The notes under the pieces: model-generated
Seen by the model: the letters and a program-made list of their open reading frames with translations, nothing else
Database searches by the model: none
Told to the model about the DNA's origin: nothing
Assembly (NCBI GenBank): GCA_020216845.1
Contig: JAIWNK010000071.1
Coordinates: 1-19,760, forward strand
Length of the DNA stretch: 19,760 nucleotides
Source: Anaerolinea sp.
GTDB lineage: Bacteria > Chloroflexota > Anaerolineae > Anaerolineales > Anaerolineaceae
Direction: 5' to 3'
Part shown: piece by piece, positions 8,184 to 16,135 of the stretch
Position numbering within the stretch: the stretch's first letter is position 1
Layout of the letters: every line of letters begins with the position of its first letter
Translations under genes and position numbers: made by a program

Positions 8184-8228
8184 ATCATCCTCCTCCAACA
8201 AAAGCCGTTTGCACCATCATGCATCTTC

Positions 8229-8257
8229 ATCATACACCAATTTTTGCAGAGTGTGCC
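8229..8257 (-). promoter_or_regulatory. Weak candidate promoter of the ABC exporter genes
   Basis: In the 106-base gap between lgt and the ATPase start, TATGAT (8229-8234 on the - strand, 5 of 6 to consensus) has GGCACA 17 bases upstream (8252-8257, 3 of 6). Read-through from lgt is an alternative, since no terminator is visible in the gap. Confidence 0.25.
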
Positions 8258-8289
8258 CAACGAATCTGTAATGTATAAGGCTTAAACCA

Positions 8290-9105
8290 TCAAGAAGCAG
8301 GCACCTCTTTCGCCGGTTGTACGCGATGGCGCACCACCAACAAAACTGCCGAAATCGTCGCTGCCACCGCCATCATTAACTGATTGGCATTCAGCCCTGC
8401 CAACGGCGCCGGGTCCAGGCGCAAAAATTCCAAACCAAAGCGTCCGATCGCATAGAAAATGATATACACCAGGAACAAATCGCCGTCCTTCAGCTTTCCG
8501 GCCAGACGTTTATCCAACCATAGCAAAAAGCCCATGTTCAACAAATTCCACAAGAACTCATAGAAGAACAAGGGATGGTAATATTCCTGCTCAGTAAACG
8601 GGGCAACGCGCTTTTCAGGTGGAATGTACAACCCCCACGGCAAACTGGTGGGGAACCCATACAATTCCTGATTGAAGAAATTTCCCCAACGGCCAATGCC
8701 CTGCGCCAGGGCCAGACCCGGTGCAATAATATCCGCCCAAACAGGAAAACGCTGATGCTTCTTGCGCAAGAAGAGCCATGAGGCAATCGCCCCGCCCAAC
8801 ACGCCGCCCGCGATGCCCAAGCCCCCCTTGCGCAGGTTAATCGCGTCCAGCGGATGACTCAAATAAAACATAGTTGTCACCCCACGCTCAATATCGCTAC
8901 TGGAAGGCAACAAAATGTGATGTAAGCGGGCCCCCAAAATGCCGCCCAACAACAACCAGGGCAACAGATCCCACACCAAATCGCTCGAAAGACCGCGACG
9001 TTTGGCACGATAAGAAGCCAAAAGCGCCGCAGCAAATGCCCCCGTCACAATTGCCAATGCATAAAAATAAATTTTGATGCCAAAAATGGTAAAACCGTCA
9101 ATCAT
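8290..9105 (-). CDS. lgt: Prolipoprotein diacylglyceryl transferase
   Basis: Integral membrane enzyme that moves a diacylglyceryl group from phosphatidylglycerol to the lipobox cysteine of prolipoproteins, the first step of lipoprotein maturation. The 271-residue length is normal. The Lgt signature GRWGNFFNQELYG lies at 138-150, with Arg139, Asn142 and Glu147 visible. YHPLFFYE (176-183) and GRFGLEFLR (221-229) are further family landmarks, the latter with the conserved arginine. About seven hydrophobic segments can be drawn. The ATG has AGAGGA upstream at proper spacing. It follows the CDP-alcohol phosphatidyltransferase gene by 24 bases and is probably co-transcribed with it. lspA, for the next maturation step, is in the same window but in another transcription unit. 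Confidence 0.96.
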   Translation of the reverse strand: MIDGFTIFGIKIYFYALAIVTGAFAAALLASYRAKRRGLSSDLVWDLLPWLLLGGILGARLHHILLPSSSDIERGVTTMFYLSHPLDAINLRKGGLGIAGGVLGGAIASWLFLRKKHQRFPVWADIIAPGLALAQGIGRWGNFFNQELYGFPTSLPWGLYIPPEKRVAPFTEQEYYHPLFFYEFLWNLLNMGFLLWLDKRLAGKLKDGDLFLVYIIFYAIGRFGLEFLRLDPAPLAGLNANQLMMAVAATISAVLLVVRHRVQPAKEVPAS

Positions 9106-9129
9106 CGTTACATCCTCTTTTCTTTAATT

Positions 9130-9765
9130 TTATCGAGGGGGGAAAAGCATTTTGCGTTGCTCTGCCGCTTGCCGCCGCACATACCAAATGCGCTGCAAAG
9201 CCGTAAAATTGCTCAACACTGCTACGACCCACAAAGCCACCATCGGCACATTGAAAATCAAACAAGGTGCAATCACCAAAAATCGCTCAAGGCGCGTCAA
9301 CACGCCCACTTTGGCCTCAAACCCCAACCCTTCGGCACGCGCCTTCGTATATGAAACCATCACCGACCCAACCGCAGCGAGATAGATCAACCCACACGCC
9401 AGCCAATTTTGCTGCTGCAAATAATAGATCAGCAGCCCGCCCAGGATAATCAATTCCGAATAACGATCCGTGACCGAATCAACAAACGCGCCAAACTCGG
9501 TTGGTTCGCCACGCAGACGTGCCATCGTTCCATCCAAGGCGTCAATCGGCCCCATCAGCAGCACAATCAGCCCACCCACCGTAATATTGCCAAGTGCTAA
9601 AAACACAGCGCCAACCGCGTTGCCAATCAAGCCCATGATCGTCAGCGTGTTCGGCAACAATCCAATCCGATTCAGAAACGCACCAATTGGGTCTAAAACC
9701 CCCTTAAAGGTCACCCGCATGAATTTTTCAAGCGACATGCGTCCTTGCGTTGCTTTTTGTTCCAA
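9130..9765 (-). CDS. CDP-alcohol phosphatidyltransferase family enzyme
   Basis: Membrane enzyme that transfers a phosphatidyl group from CDP-diacylglycerol to an alcohol (glycerol phosphate, inositol phosphate or similar) in phospholipid synthesis. The family motif is complete: D75-xx-DG-xx-AR (75-83), then G92-xxx-D96-xxx-D100, supplying the metal-binding aspartates. PNTLTIMG (38-45) before it is also typical. About five or six membrane helices are visible. The start is uncertain: TTG at 9765 has GGAGAG seven bases upstream, while ATG at 9738 has AAGGA only three bases away, which is too close. With TTG the length is 211 residues. Which alcohol is used cannot be read from the sequence; phosphatidylglycerophosphate or phosphatidylinositol-phosphate synthase are both possible. 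It lies 84 bases after ftsK and 24 before lgt. Confidence 0.88.
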   Translation of the reverse strand: MEQKATQGRMSLEKFMRVTFKGVLDPIGAFLNRIGLLPNTLTIMGLIGNAVGAVFLALGNITVGGLIVLLMGPIDALDGTMARLRGEPTEFGAFVDSVTDRYSELIILGGLLIYYLQQQNWLACGLIYLAAVGSVMVSYTKARAEGLGFEAKVGVLTRLERFLVIAPCLIFNVPMVALWVVAVLSNFTALQRIWYVRRQAAEQRKMLFPPR

Positions 9766-9849
9766 GTCTCTTCTCTCCGATTTGAAATTCACACCGTTAA
9801 ATCTTACCACAAAAGCCGGGCTACTTGAAAGCCAATTGCCCCAAACCAC

Positions 9850-11982
9850 TCACTCGTCTTCCTCTTCGTCCAAGTCTCCATCCGGCGGCAACAACACTTC
9901 ACGATCACGCCCACTGCCAAGCGAGGGGCCAACCACGCCCCGCTCCTCCAACTCTTCCATCAGGCGTGCGGCGCGCGGGTAACCAATGCGCAACCGTCGC
10001 TGTAACAGCGATGTGCTGGCACGCTGCGTTTTGCGCACCAACGCGACCGCCATATCCACCAGCTGATCGCCATTGTCATCTTGTTTGAGGAGCTCTTCCC
10101 AGGGTGGAGGGGTCTCTTCGGTTGATGGGGTCATCTTACGCCAAAAGTCCAAAATGCGCTGCACTTCTGCATCTGCAACCATCACCCCCTGCACACGCTG
10201 TGGGGCGCCAAACTCAGGGTTCAAGAACAGCATATCACCTTTGCCAAGCAGCGTCTCTGCCCCATTGGTATCCAAAATCACACGCGAATCTGTTGAAGAA
10301 GCCACAGCAAAAGCAATGCGAGCCGGGAAATTGGCCTTGATCAACCCGGTCACCACCTCTGTGCTGGGCCGTTGCGTTGCCACCACCAGGTGAATGCCGG
10401 TTGCGCGCGCCATTTGCGCCAATCGCACCAGGCTGCTTTCTGTCTGCTCTGGCGCCGACATCATCAAGTCGGCCAATTCATCAATCAAAATCACAATGCG
10501 CGGCAGGCCCTCTTTTTTGGTGCGCTCCTGCTTGCGATTATAGGCATCCAGGTCGCGCACCCGTTCCACCTCAAACAGGCGATAGCGCGCGTCCATCTCA
10601 TTCAATGCCCAACGCAACACGCCCAACATGCGCTCAATTTCCGTCTCGACCTTGCCAAGCAAATGCGGCAAGCCATTGAAGCGTACCAGCTCAACCATTT
10701 TGGGGTCAAGCATGGCCAGGCGCAAATCGCCCGGGGTGTTATTCATCACCAGGCAGGTCGTCAAAGCTGCAATGCACACCGATTTGCCCGAACCGGTTGT
10801 CCCAGCAATCAACAAGTGCGGCATACGGGTCAGGTCAGCCACAACCGGCGCACCAGAAACATTCTGCCCCAATACAATTGGCAACCCCGCAGAAAGGTGC
10901 TGAAACTCTTGCGACTCAAGCAAGGGGCGCAAACGCACCAGGGTGTGATGCGTGTTGGGAATTTCGATGCCAACGTATGATTGCCCCGGCACAGGCGCCT
11001 CAATGCGCACCCGCTCTGCCGAGAGCGAGAGGGCCAAATCGCGCGCCAAAGCAGAAATCTGCGCCACGCGCACTTTTTGCAACTGCGGTTTGCCATCTGG
11101 GCCAGGGCGTTCAATGAAACCTGGTTCAACAGCAAACTGCGTCACCGTTGGTCCCACCCGATAACCCGCCACGCGTGCCGGCAACCCAAATTCTTCCAAG
11201 GTCATTTCAATTTGTTGTCCAGTCTCAACAATGCGCTGCTCATCCACCTGCGGCGTCAGCTCGCGCGCCAGCAAATTAAGCGGCGGCAAGCGCTCGTCCC
11301 GCCGGGCTTTGGGCGGCTCAAGCACCGCGGAATGACTTTCTTCCACCGCTTGTGACGCCGGTGCAGGTGTTTCGACAACAGCCACTTGTTGTCGTTCTTC
11401 TTCCGAAAGCAGCTTTGCATCCAACCAGGCCACCAAACGCCGTCCAACCCGCCACAAGGCCGCCAACAAAACCAACACCAGGATGAGCCATGCCGCGATT
11501 GCAAGCCAGGGCGGCAAGAGCAATGTGCTCACCCGCGCCAACCCCCAGCCCACCTTACCACCATCCAACCCCAATCGGGCACGTTCCAAATCTTGCCCCC
11601 CGACCAGGGCCAGCAAAGCCAACAACGCGAAAAACAACACCTCTACCAGCAAAACCCGCCCGAATTGAAACGGGACTAAATGCACCGAACGTCGTCGAAT
11701 GATGACAACGCCCAACACGATCATCAAGGCCGCAACCACATAACTACCAAACCCAAGCCAGCCGGCCCAAAAGCGGCTCCACGGCTCAATCATCGCCCCA
11801 CCGGTCAGGCCCGAAAGCCCAAGCAAGCTCAAGGCCCCAACCACACACAACACCATGCCGAGCAAATCGCTGCCAAAGCGATCAAACCGCAGCAAATAGG
11901 CCAAAAACTGCTCCCAACGAGTGGGTTGCTGTCCCCCATCATCCACCGACGCAGTGTTTTTTTCAGGCTGAGCGCTTTTCAT
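9850..11982 (-). CDS. ftsK: DNA translocase FtsK/SpoIIIE
   Basis: Membrane-anchored, ATP-driven DNA pump that clears chromosome DNA from the division septum. Length 710 residues, short for the family because the linker is brief. Four or five hydrophobic helices lie within 38-178; a linker follows to about 235. The motor has an alpha domain (about 236-340) and a RecA-like beta domain with Walker A GTTGSGKS (394-401) and Walker B IVILIDELAD (496-505). A winged-helix gamma domain covers about 641-686 (STSLLQRRLRIGYPRAARLM), the part that reads polar KOPS/SRS sequences in known members. The tail DLDEEEDE is strongly acidic. The ATG overlaps the stop of the S1-domain gene in ATGA, indicating coupling to it. 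Whether it is called FtsK or SpoIIIE is a matter of naming; no sporulation genes are near. Confidence 0.96.
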   Translation of the reverse strand: MKSAQPEKNTASVDDGGQQPTRWEQFLAYLLRFDRFGSDLLGMVLCVVGALSLLGLSGLTGGAMIEPWSRFWAGWLGFGSYVVAALMIVLGVVIIRRRSVHLVPFQFGRVLLVEVLFFALLALLALVGGQDLERARLGLDGGKVGWGLARVSTLLLPPWLAIAAWLILVLVLLAALWRVGRRLVAWLDAKLLSEEERQQVAVVETPAPASQAVEESHSAVLEPPKARRDERLPPLNLLARELTPQVDEQRIVETGQQIEMTLEEFGLPARVAGYRVGPTVTQFAVEPGFIERPGPDGKPQLQKVRVAQISALARDLALSLSAERVRIEAPVPGQSYVGIEIPNTHHTLVRLRPLLESQEFQHLSAGLPIVLGQNVSGAPVVADLTRMPHLLIAGTTGSGKSVCIAALTTCLVMNNTPGDLRLAMLDPKMVELVRFNGLPHLLGKVETEIERMLGVLRWALNEMDARYRLFEVERVRDLDAYNRKQERTKKEGLPRIVILIDELADLMMSAPEQTESSLVRLAQMARATGIHLVVATQRPSTEVVTGLIKANFPARIAFAVASSTDSRVILDTNGAETLLGKGDMLFLNPEFGAPQRVQGVMVADAEVQRILDFWRKMTPSTEETPPPWEELLKQDDNGDQLVDMAVALVRKTQRASTSLLQRRLRIGYPRAARLMEELEERGVVGPSLGSGRDREVLLPPDGDLDEEEDE

Positions 11983-12929
11983 TCAACACACACCAACGCC
12001 AGGCCCAGGCGCCGCCGCTCCGCATCCAAGGCCACAATGCGCACCTGAACGCATTGCCCAGGGTGCAAAGGCTGCCAAGAGTTACAATGAGCGCGAAAAC
12101 TATCTATCGAGGAAATGTGGATCAGTCCATCCACACCTTCAGGCAAGCGCACAAATACGCCATAGTCCGTCACGCCCGTCACACTTGCCGAGACCACATC
12201 GCCAATGCAATGGGTCTGTGCAACAGTCTCCCAGGGATTGGGTAACATCCGCTTGAGACTAAGCGACACCCGTCCATTTTGTTGGTTGACCGCAACAACC
12301 AGCAATTGCAATTGCTGCCCAACCTGCAAAACATGGGCCGGATGCTGAACACGCCCCCAAGAGATTTCTGAAAGGTGCAACAACCCCTCTACGCCGCCCA
12401 AATCTATGAAGGCACCAAAATGCGTGAGGTTGGTCACCACCCCTTCAACAACCATGCCTTCGCGCATCGTCTCGAACAGCTCCTCGCGCCGCCCAGCATG
12501 TGCCAACGCAGCGCGCTCTGAAAACACCACCCGATCCGAACAAGGTTCAAACATCAAAATCTTGACCTTCAACTCGCGCCCCAAATACTGCGCCAACGCC
12601 AAACGCCGCTCGCGCAGCCGTTCCTGACGCGTCAGCCCGATCAGGTGCGAAGCAGGCAAGAAACCGCACATCTGTTGCCCTTGCACAATCAGCCCATGAT
12701 TGTTCATCCCCACCACCGTCACCGTCAAAATCTGATCTTGACGATGAGCCAACTCTACCCGTGACCAATTGATATCATAAAACTCCTGCGTCCCCGCAAC
12801 GCACTCTTGGGGCTTTTGGATATCTTCATCCATCGTCTCTGCCTCTTCATCCATCAAAATTGCCTCCCACCACCCCTCAGAGAGCGCATAGATTTCTGCT
12901 TCTGCAGCAGAAACAATATGCTTATTCAT
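11979..12929 (-). CDS. Three-S1-domain RNA-binding protein
   Basis: A 316-residue cytosolic protein made mostly of S1 (OB-fold) RNA-binding domains: about 66-138, 157-227 and 242-313. The second and third are clear, with THFGAFIDLGGVEGLLHLSE (169-188) and DYGVFVRLPEGVDGLIHIS (255-273); the first is diverged. An acidic N-terminal stretch of about 60 residues precedes them. It resembles short RpsA-like proteins found outside proteobacteria and may assist translation or RNA handling; true ribosomal protein S1 is possible but not proven. The ATG at 12929 follows GGGAGG by six bases; a longer frame up to 13010 would overlap the upstream gene. The stop overlaps the ftsK start by 4 bases. Confidence 0.85.
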   Translation of the reverse strand: MNKHIVSAAEAEIYALSEGWWEAILMDEEAETMDEDIQKPQECVAGTQEFYDINWSRVELAHRQDQILTVTVVGMNNHGLIVQGQQMCGFLPASHLIGLTRQERLRERRLALAQYLGRELKVKILMFEPCSDRVVFSERAALAHAGRREELFETMREGMVVEGVVTNLTHFGAFIDLGGVEGLLHLSEISWGRVQHPAHVLQVGQQLQLLVVAVNQQNGRVSLSLKRMLPNPWETVAQTHCIGDVVSASVTGVTDYGVFVRLPEGVDGLIHISSIDSFRAHCNSWQPLHPGQCVQVRIVALDAERRRLGLALVCVE

Positions 12930-12960
12930 TGTAACCTCCCGGAATATTCTAAAACCATCA

Positions 12961-14844
12961 TCACTCATCCCCCACTTTCTGACTGAGTGCCTGTTCCTCC
13001 ATTTCAACAATGGCCTTCGTCACCGCTTCAATTGCCACGCGCTGCTTGCGGTATAAATCGGCTTCAGACATTGCCAATCGCATCGCAATCTCCCGAACTT
13101 TTTTTCCTTCCAAGAACTTCATCTCAAGGATATTATACAATATCCATTCGCCTGTAAAGCGTCTTTCGCCCTCCGGGCGCACACGCTCAATCGCCTGACG
13201 TAAAATAGCCCGCAGCGCATTGGACGGGTTGCCATCATGCTCTTGTAGCGCTGCCTGCACCGATTGTAAACGCATCAACGGGCTCTCCGTCAGGCGCGGC
13301 CCACCCCAATAATGCCCCAAAGCATCCTTGACCCATTGCACCATATCCGCTTCTTCTGCCAAAGCAGGCTCTTCGCGCAGCAAATCTTGTTGATCATACC
13401 GGCTAGCCGCTCCCAAGCGTTGAATAAATTCGACCTGCGGAGCAAGCGTTTCCAGCAAGCCAAAAATCTCTTTCTGCATGTGTCGGTCGCGCAATGCCAT
13501 AGCAGCACGGCGCGCCAGCAAATCAAGGTCTTGCTGTTGCGTGCCGTCCAAATGCACATTTGCGGCCTGAGTCACCCCCAACACGCCCAACAATTGACCA
13601 TTTTCTGCATCATGCAAGGGCAACAGCAAATCTTCTCCCCACTCAAAGCGGCGCATATCGCAATCCTTGCACAAAACTTGCTGCACCAATTCATCGGGCA
13701 ACAAATCTTGGGACAGGCGGCTTTTGCCAACAGTCACAACCAGCTCAACCGTGCCATTCAAAGCAATGATATAAGCTCCTGCCGCCTGCAAGCGATCGCA
13801 AACCGCAGCAAGCACCAGTTCCAAAAATTGACGCAGGTCATTGCGCGTCAGCAAACGATCTTGCAACTGCCGCACCATCCGCAAATCTTTGTCTTCCCCT
13901 TCAGCGAACAACAATCGCTCCCCCAGCGGAGCGAACATCGTGATCAAAAATTCACACAACACCACCGTGCCAACCATCACAATCGGCACAAACGCAGAAT
14001 AGGGCGTTCCCAACATCTCGCCCGCCCGCCGTACAATCGTCGTGAAGGCCAATGCCAAACTAGCCGTCACCGGCCCACGCATGATCCACTTAAACAGGCG
14101 TACTTTCACCACCCGATCAGGCCAAAAGGCATCAAAAAATGCCACTGCGTACGCCATCACCACCAGCAAAAAACCGGTCACCAGGTTGGCCAGCAAAGCG
14201 CTCAACCAAAAAAATCCTGCGTGGCGCGCCGCCAATTGGGAGCCGAACAACAAGAAAGGGAAAGATCCCAAAGCCGGAGCAACCGAGCCAATCAACAAAT
14301 AGCCCATGCGCCGCCGACTGGTTGTTGTCACAGTCCGGCGATAGGCGCGCACCATATTATAGGCTGACATGCCCATGACGGCCAAATAATACAGCACAAA
14401 CACATCCGTCAAGCGCGTGGCCTGCAAATGCGGCGCAGGTAGCTGCTCTGCCGAAATTGGCCCAACCAGCCACCCCGCCGCCAGGCTGAACAAAAATAGC
14501 GCCGAAAGCAAATACAACAAGCGCATCATCCACCAGCGCCGCCCCTGACTTGGCTTGCCAGTTGTTGCCAACAAAGCATCTGAAATTTGAAAATACGCGG
14601 CTGGCAAAAAGACGATTCCCACCCATTCAATCCGCTGCCAGATTTCCGCCATCCACAATTGCGCAGCTGTGCCACCCATCGATTCCGCTGTAAAGATCAA
14701 CACCACCCAAACCAGAATCAACGCAAACGCGCGCATCACACCATGCCGCAAATTAAACGTCAGGGCATATAACAAAAGCGAAAAAGCAGTAATTGCAATT
14801 CCAGCGGTTAAAATCTGACTCAGCGTGCGCAAAACAGCAATCAT
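12961..14844 (-). CDS. Multi-TM sensor with GAF-like domain and C-terminal helix-turn-helix
   Basis: A 627-residue protein of no assigned function. Eight or nine hydrophobic segments fill residues 5-305 and resemble the 7TM sensor region found before some histidine kinases. A short helical connector (about 315-335) leads to a GAF-like domain (about 336-455), which has a CKDC pair at 392-395. After a charged linker, residues 565-612 (starting GEWILYNILEMKFLEG, then KKVREIAMRLAMSEADLYRK) read like a sigma-region-4 or LuxR-like helix-turn-helix. No histidine-kinase H box or ATPase motif is present, nor a GGDEF or phosphatase motif. The layout suggests a membrane one-component regulator, or a sensor that binds a protein or nucleic acid. 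The start has only a weak AGGG site and lies ten bases after the GNAT stop; the S1 gene follows 31 bases later. Confidence 0.75.
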   Translation of the reverse strand: MIAVLRTLSQILTAGIAITAFSLLLYALTFNLRHGVMRAFALILVWVVLIFTAESMGGTAAQLWMAEIWQRIEWVGIVFLPAAYFQISDALLATTGKPSQGRRWWMMRLLYLLSALFLFSLAAGWLVGPISAEQLPAPHLQATRLTDVFVLYYLAVMGMSAYNMVRAYRRTVTTTSRRRMGYLLIGSVAPALGSFPFLLFGSQLAARHAGFFWLSALLANLVTGFLLVVMAYAVAFFDAFWPDRVVKVRLFKWIMRGPVTASLALAFTTIVRRAGEMLGTPYSAFVPIVMVGTVVLCEFLITMFAPLGERLLFAEGEDKDLRMVRQLQDRLLTRNDLRQFLELVLAAVCDRLQAAGAYIIALNGTVELVVTVGKSRLSQDLLPDELVQQVLCKDCDMRRFEWGEDLLLPLHDAENGQLLGVLGVTQAANVHLDGTQQQDLDLLARRAAMALRDRHMQKEIFGLLETLAPQVEFIQRLGAASRYDQQDLLREEPALAEEADMVQWVKDALGHYWGGPRLTESPLMRLQSVQAALQEHDGNPSNALRAILRQAIERVRPEGERRFTGEWILYNILEMKFLEGKKVREIAMRLAMSEADLYRKQRVAIEAVTKAIVEMEEQALSQKVGDE

Positions 14845-14854
14845 GGGAGCCCTA

Positions 14855-15394
14855 TTATCTTAAAGTGTGAAAAAAGAAAGCTGCAATCTCCTGATTGGCG
14901 AAATATGCCTCGCGATAGCCAGAAAAAACATAGCCCAAACGAATGGCCAGCTCAATCATCGGCACATTCTTTGCGGGCACTTCCATGGCCATTGCCCGCC
15001 AACTGCCCTGCAATGCCCACGAACGACCGGCCAACAACAACGCTGTTGCAATTCCCTGCCGACGCAAATTCAAGCGCGTCACCACATCCTCTACCCACAA
15101 TACGCCCGCCTCACTGCGCTGCTTTAAGGTCACATAAGCAACGGGCTGCCCCTCAAAAAGCGCCGTCAATGCCAGGTCAGCTGCCTGCCAACGCGTTTGC
15201 AGCTCTGCCGCACGCCGCGGATATTCAACATGTGCCGGGCGGGGTAGCCGCGCCAGTCGAAACGTTGCGCCCCAACGGTGTTGTTCCGCCACACGATCCA
15301 ACTGCCACACAGCCAACGTTTGACCGCTATGCTCCAGCCCGATTAAAACCGGCAGGTCAGCTTCTTGCATTGGACGAATAGCAATTTCAGGCAT
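14855..15394 (-). CDS. GNAT family N-acetyltransferase
   Basis: A 179-residue protein of the GCN5-related acetyltransferase fold, using acetyl-CoA. Motif A, the pyrophosphate loop, is VVTRLNLRRQGIATALL (104-120), with the RRQGIA turn. VAYVTL (85-90) forms the strand before it, and NVPMIELAIRLGYVFSGY (143-160) is the usual motif B region, with the Asn and Tyr that contact CoA in many members. The N-terminus begins IRPMQEADLP, a common GNAT opening. The start is well supported by AAGGAG eight bases before the ATG. The substrate (amino group of a protein, amino acid or small molecule) cannot be told. It lies between the unknown surface protein and the sensor gene in a tight gene row. Confidence 0.88.
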   Translation of the reverse strand: MPEIAIRPMQEADLPVLIGLEHSGQTLAVWQLDRVAEQHRWGATFRLARLPRPAHVEYPRRAAELQTRWQAADLALTALFEGQPVAYVTLKQRSEAGVLWVEDVVTRLNLRRQGIATALLLAGRSWALQGSWRAMAMEVPAKNVPMIELAIRLGYVFSGYREAYFANQEIAAFFFHTLR

Positions 15395-15412
15395 CGTTAT
15401 AACTCCTTATGC

Positions 15413-16126
15413 TCAAGGCACCGCAACAATCCGCACGGGGATCACACAGGCCGGGAAAGGCTGATTTTGATTATCAAACACAACCAACCGCAATAGATAA
15501 TCACCCGCTGGCAATTGTGAAGTATTCCACTCCCCCAGAAAATCATCCGTTCCGGCACTGCCCGGAATGATGGGGGTGTTGCCACCCGCAATAGTCGTCC
15601 AAACCGTGCTGCCAATCGGCATATATTCATACTTATAAAAGCCCAAATTCTGCACGTTGATCACACCGCGCAGCTCAACCGAGCGAACAATTTCTTGGTT
15701 TTCCTGCGGCGAGATCCACTCAATTTGTCCAGGCAAACAACCTTGCTCTGTGATGGCAACTTCGGTAGCAATTGCTGCGGTAGGGGTCATCGGGGCAACA
15801 CTAGCCACCATAACCATCGGCTCAGCCGGGGTGACTGTCACACTCAAATCGAGCGTGGGCGTTGGCAATGGCAAACTGTTCTGATAAGCCGGCACCACAA
15901 AAGAGACCAACACCAATTCAGCAACCGCAAACAAAAACAAGAAAATCAGGATCGTCAGCGCAGTGCTAAAACGACGCTGTGCAATCTCTTTCTCCAATCC
16001 AAAAACAGCCGCGCGCCACTCTTGCAGGGCAATGACCACCCTGCGCAAGTATAGCACCCCTATGATCCCTAGGCCGAGGTAAATCCAGATCTCATATTTT
16101 TGCAGAAAAACAAATACATCCTGCAT
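15413..16126 (-). CDS. Two-TM membrane protein with extracytoplasmic beta-rich domain
   Basis: I do not recognise a named family. From the ATG at 16126 the protein has 237 residues; a TTG directly after the punA stop, at 16135, is an alternative, and neither has a clear ribosome site. Hydrophobic segments lie at about 12-28 and 57-80, joined by a basic cytosolic loop with a possible amphipathic helix. A linker rich in Pro, Thr and Val (about 84-125) leads to a domain of about 110 residues. That domain is beta-rich (VELRGVINV, YKYEYMPIGS, LPAGDYLLRLVVFD) and resembles an Ig-like or fibronectin type III fold. Cys130 and Cys227 bracket it and could form a disulfide. It should be outside the membrane. 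It follows punA and precedes the GNAT gene by 18 bases. Confidence 0.7.
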   Translation of the reverse strand: MQDVFVFLQKYEIWIYLGLGIIGVLYLRRVVIALQEWRAAVFGLEKEIAQRRFSTALTILIFLFLFAVAELVLVSFVVPAYQNSLPLPTPTLDLSVTVTPAEPMVMVASVAPMTPTAAIATEVAITEQGCLPGQIEWISPQENQEIVRSVELRGVINVQNLGFYKYEYMPIGSTVWTTIAGGNTPIIPGSAGTDDFLGEWNTSQLPAGDYLLRLVVFDNQNQPFPACVIPVRIVAVP

Positions 16127-16135
16127 ACAACACAA

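Noticed and set aside
11680..12048. A 122-codon + strand frame over the ftsK 5' region
   Set aside because: Antisense to the FtsK membrane segment and biased in composition; no independent support.
13312..14367. A 351-codon + strand open frame, Gln/His-rich
   Set aside because: It is antisense to the 7TM-GAF-HTH gene, shows no domain or hydrophobic pattern and has no ribosome site; it is a by-product of strand bias.
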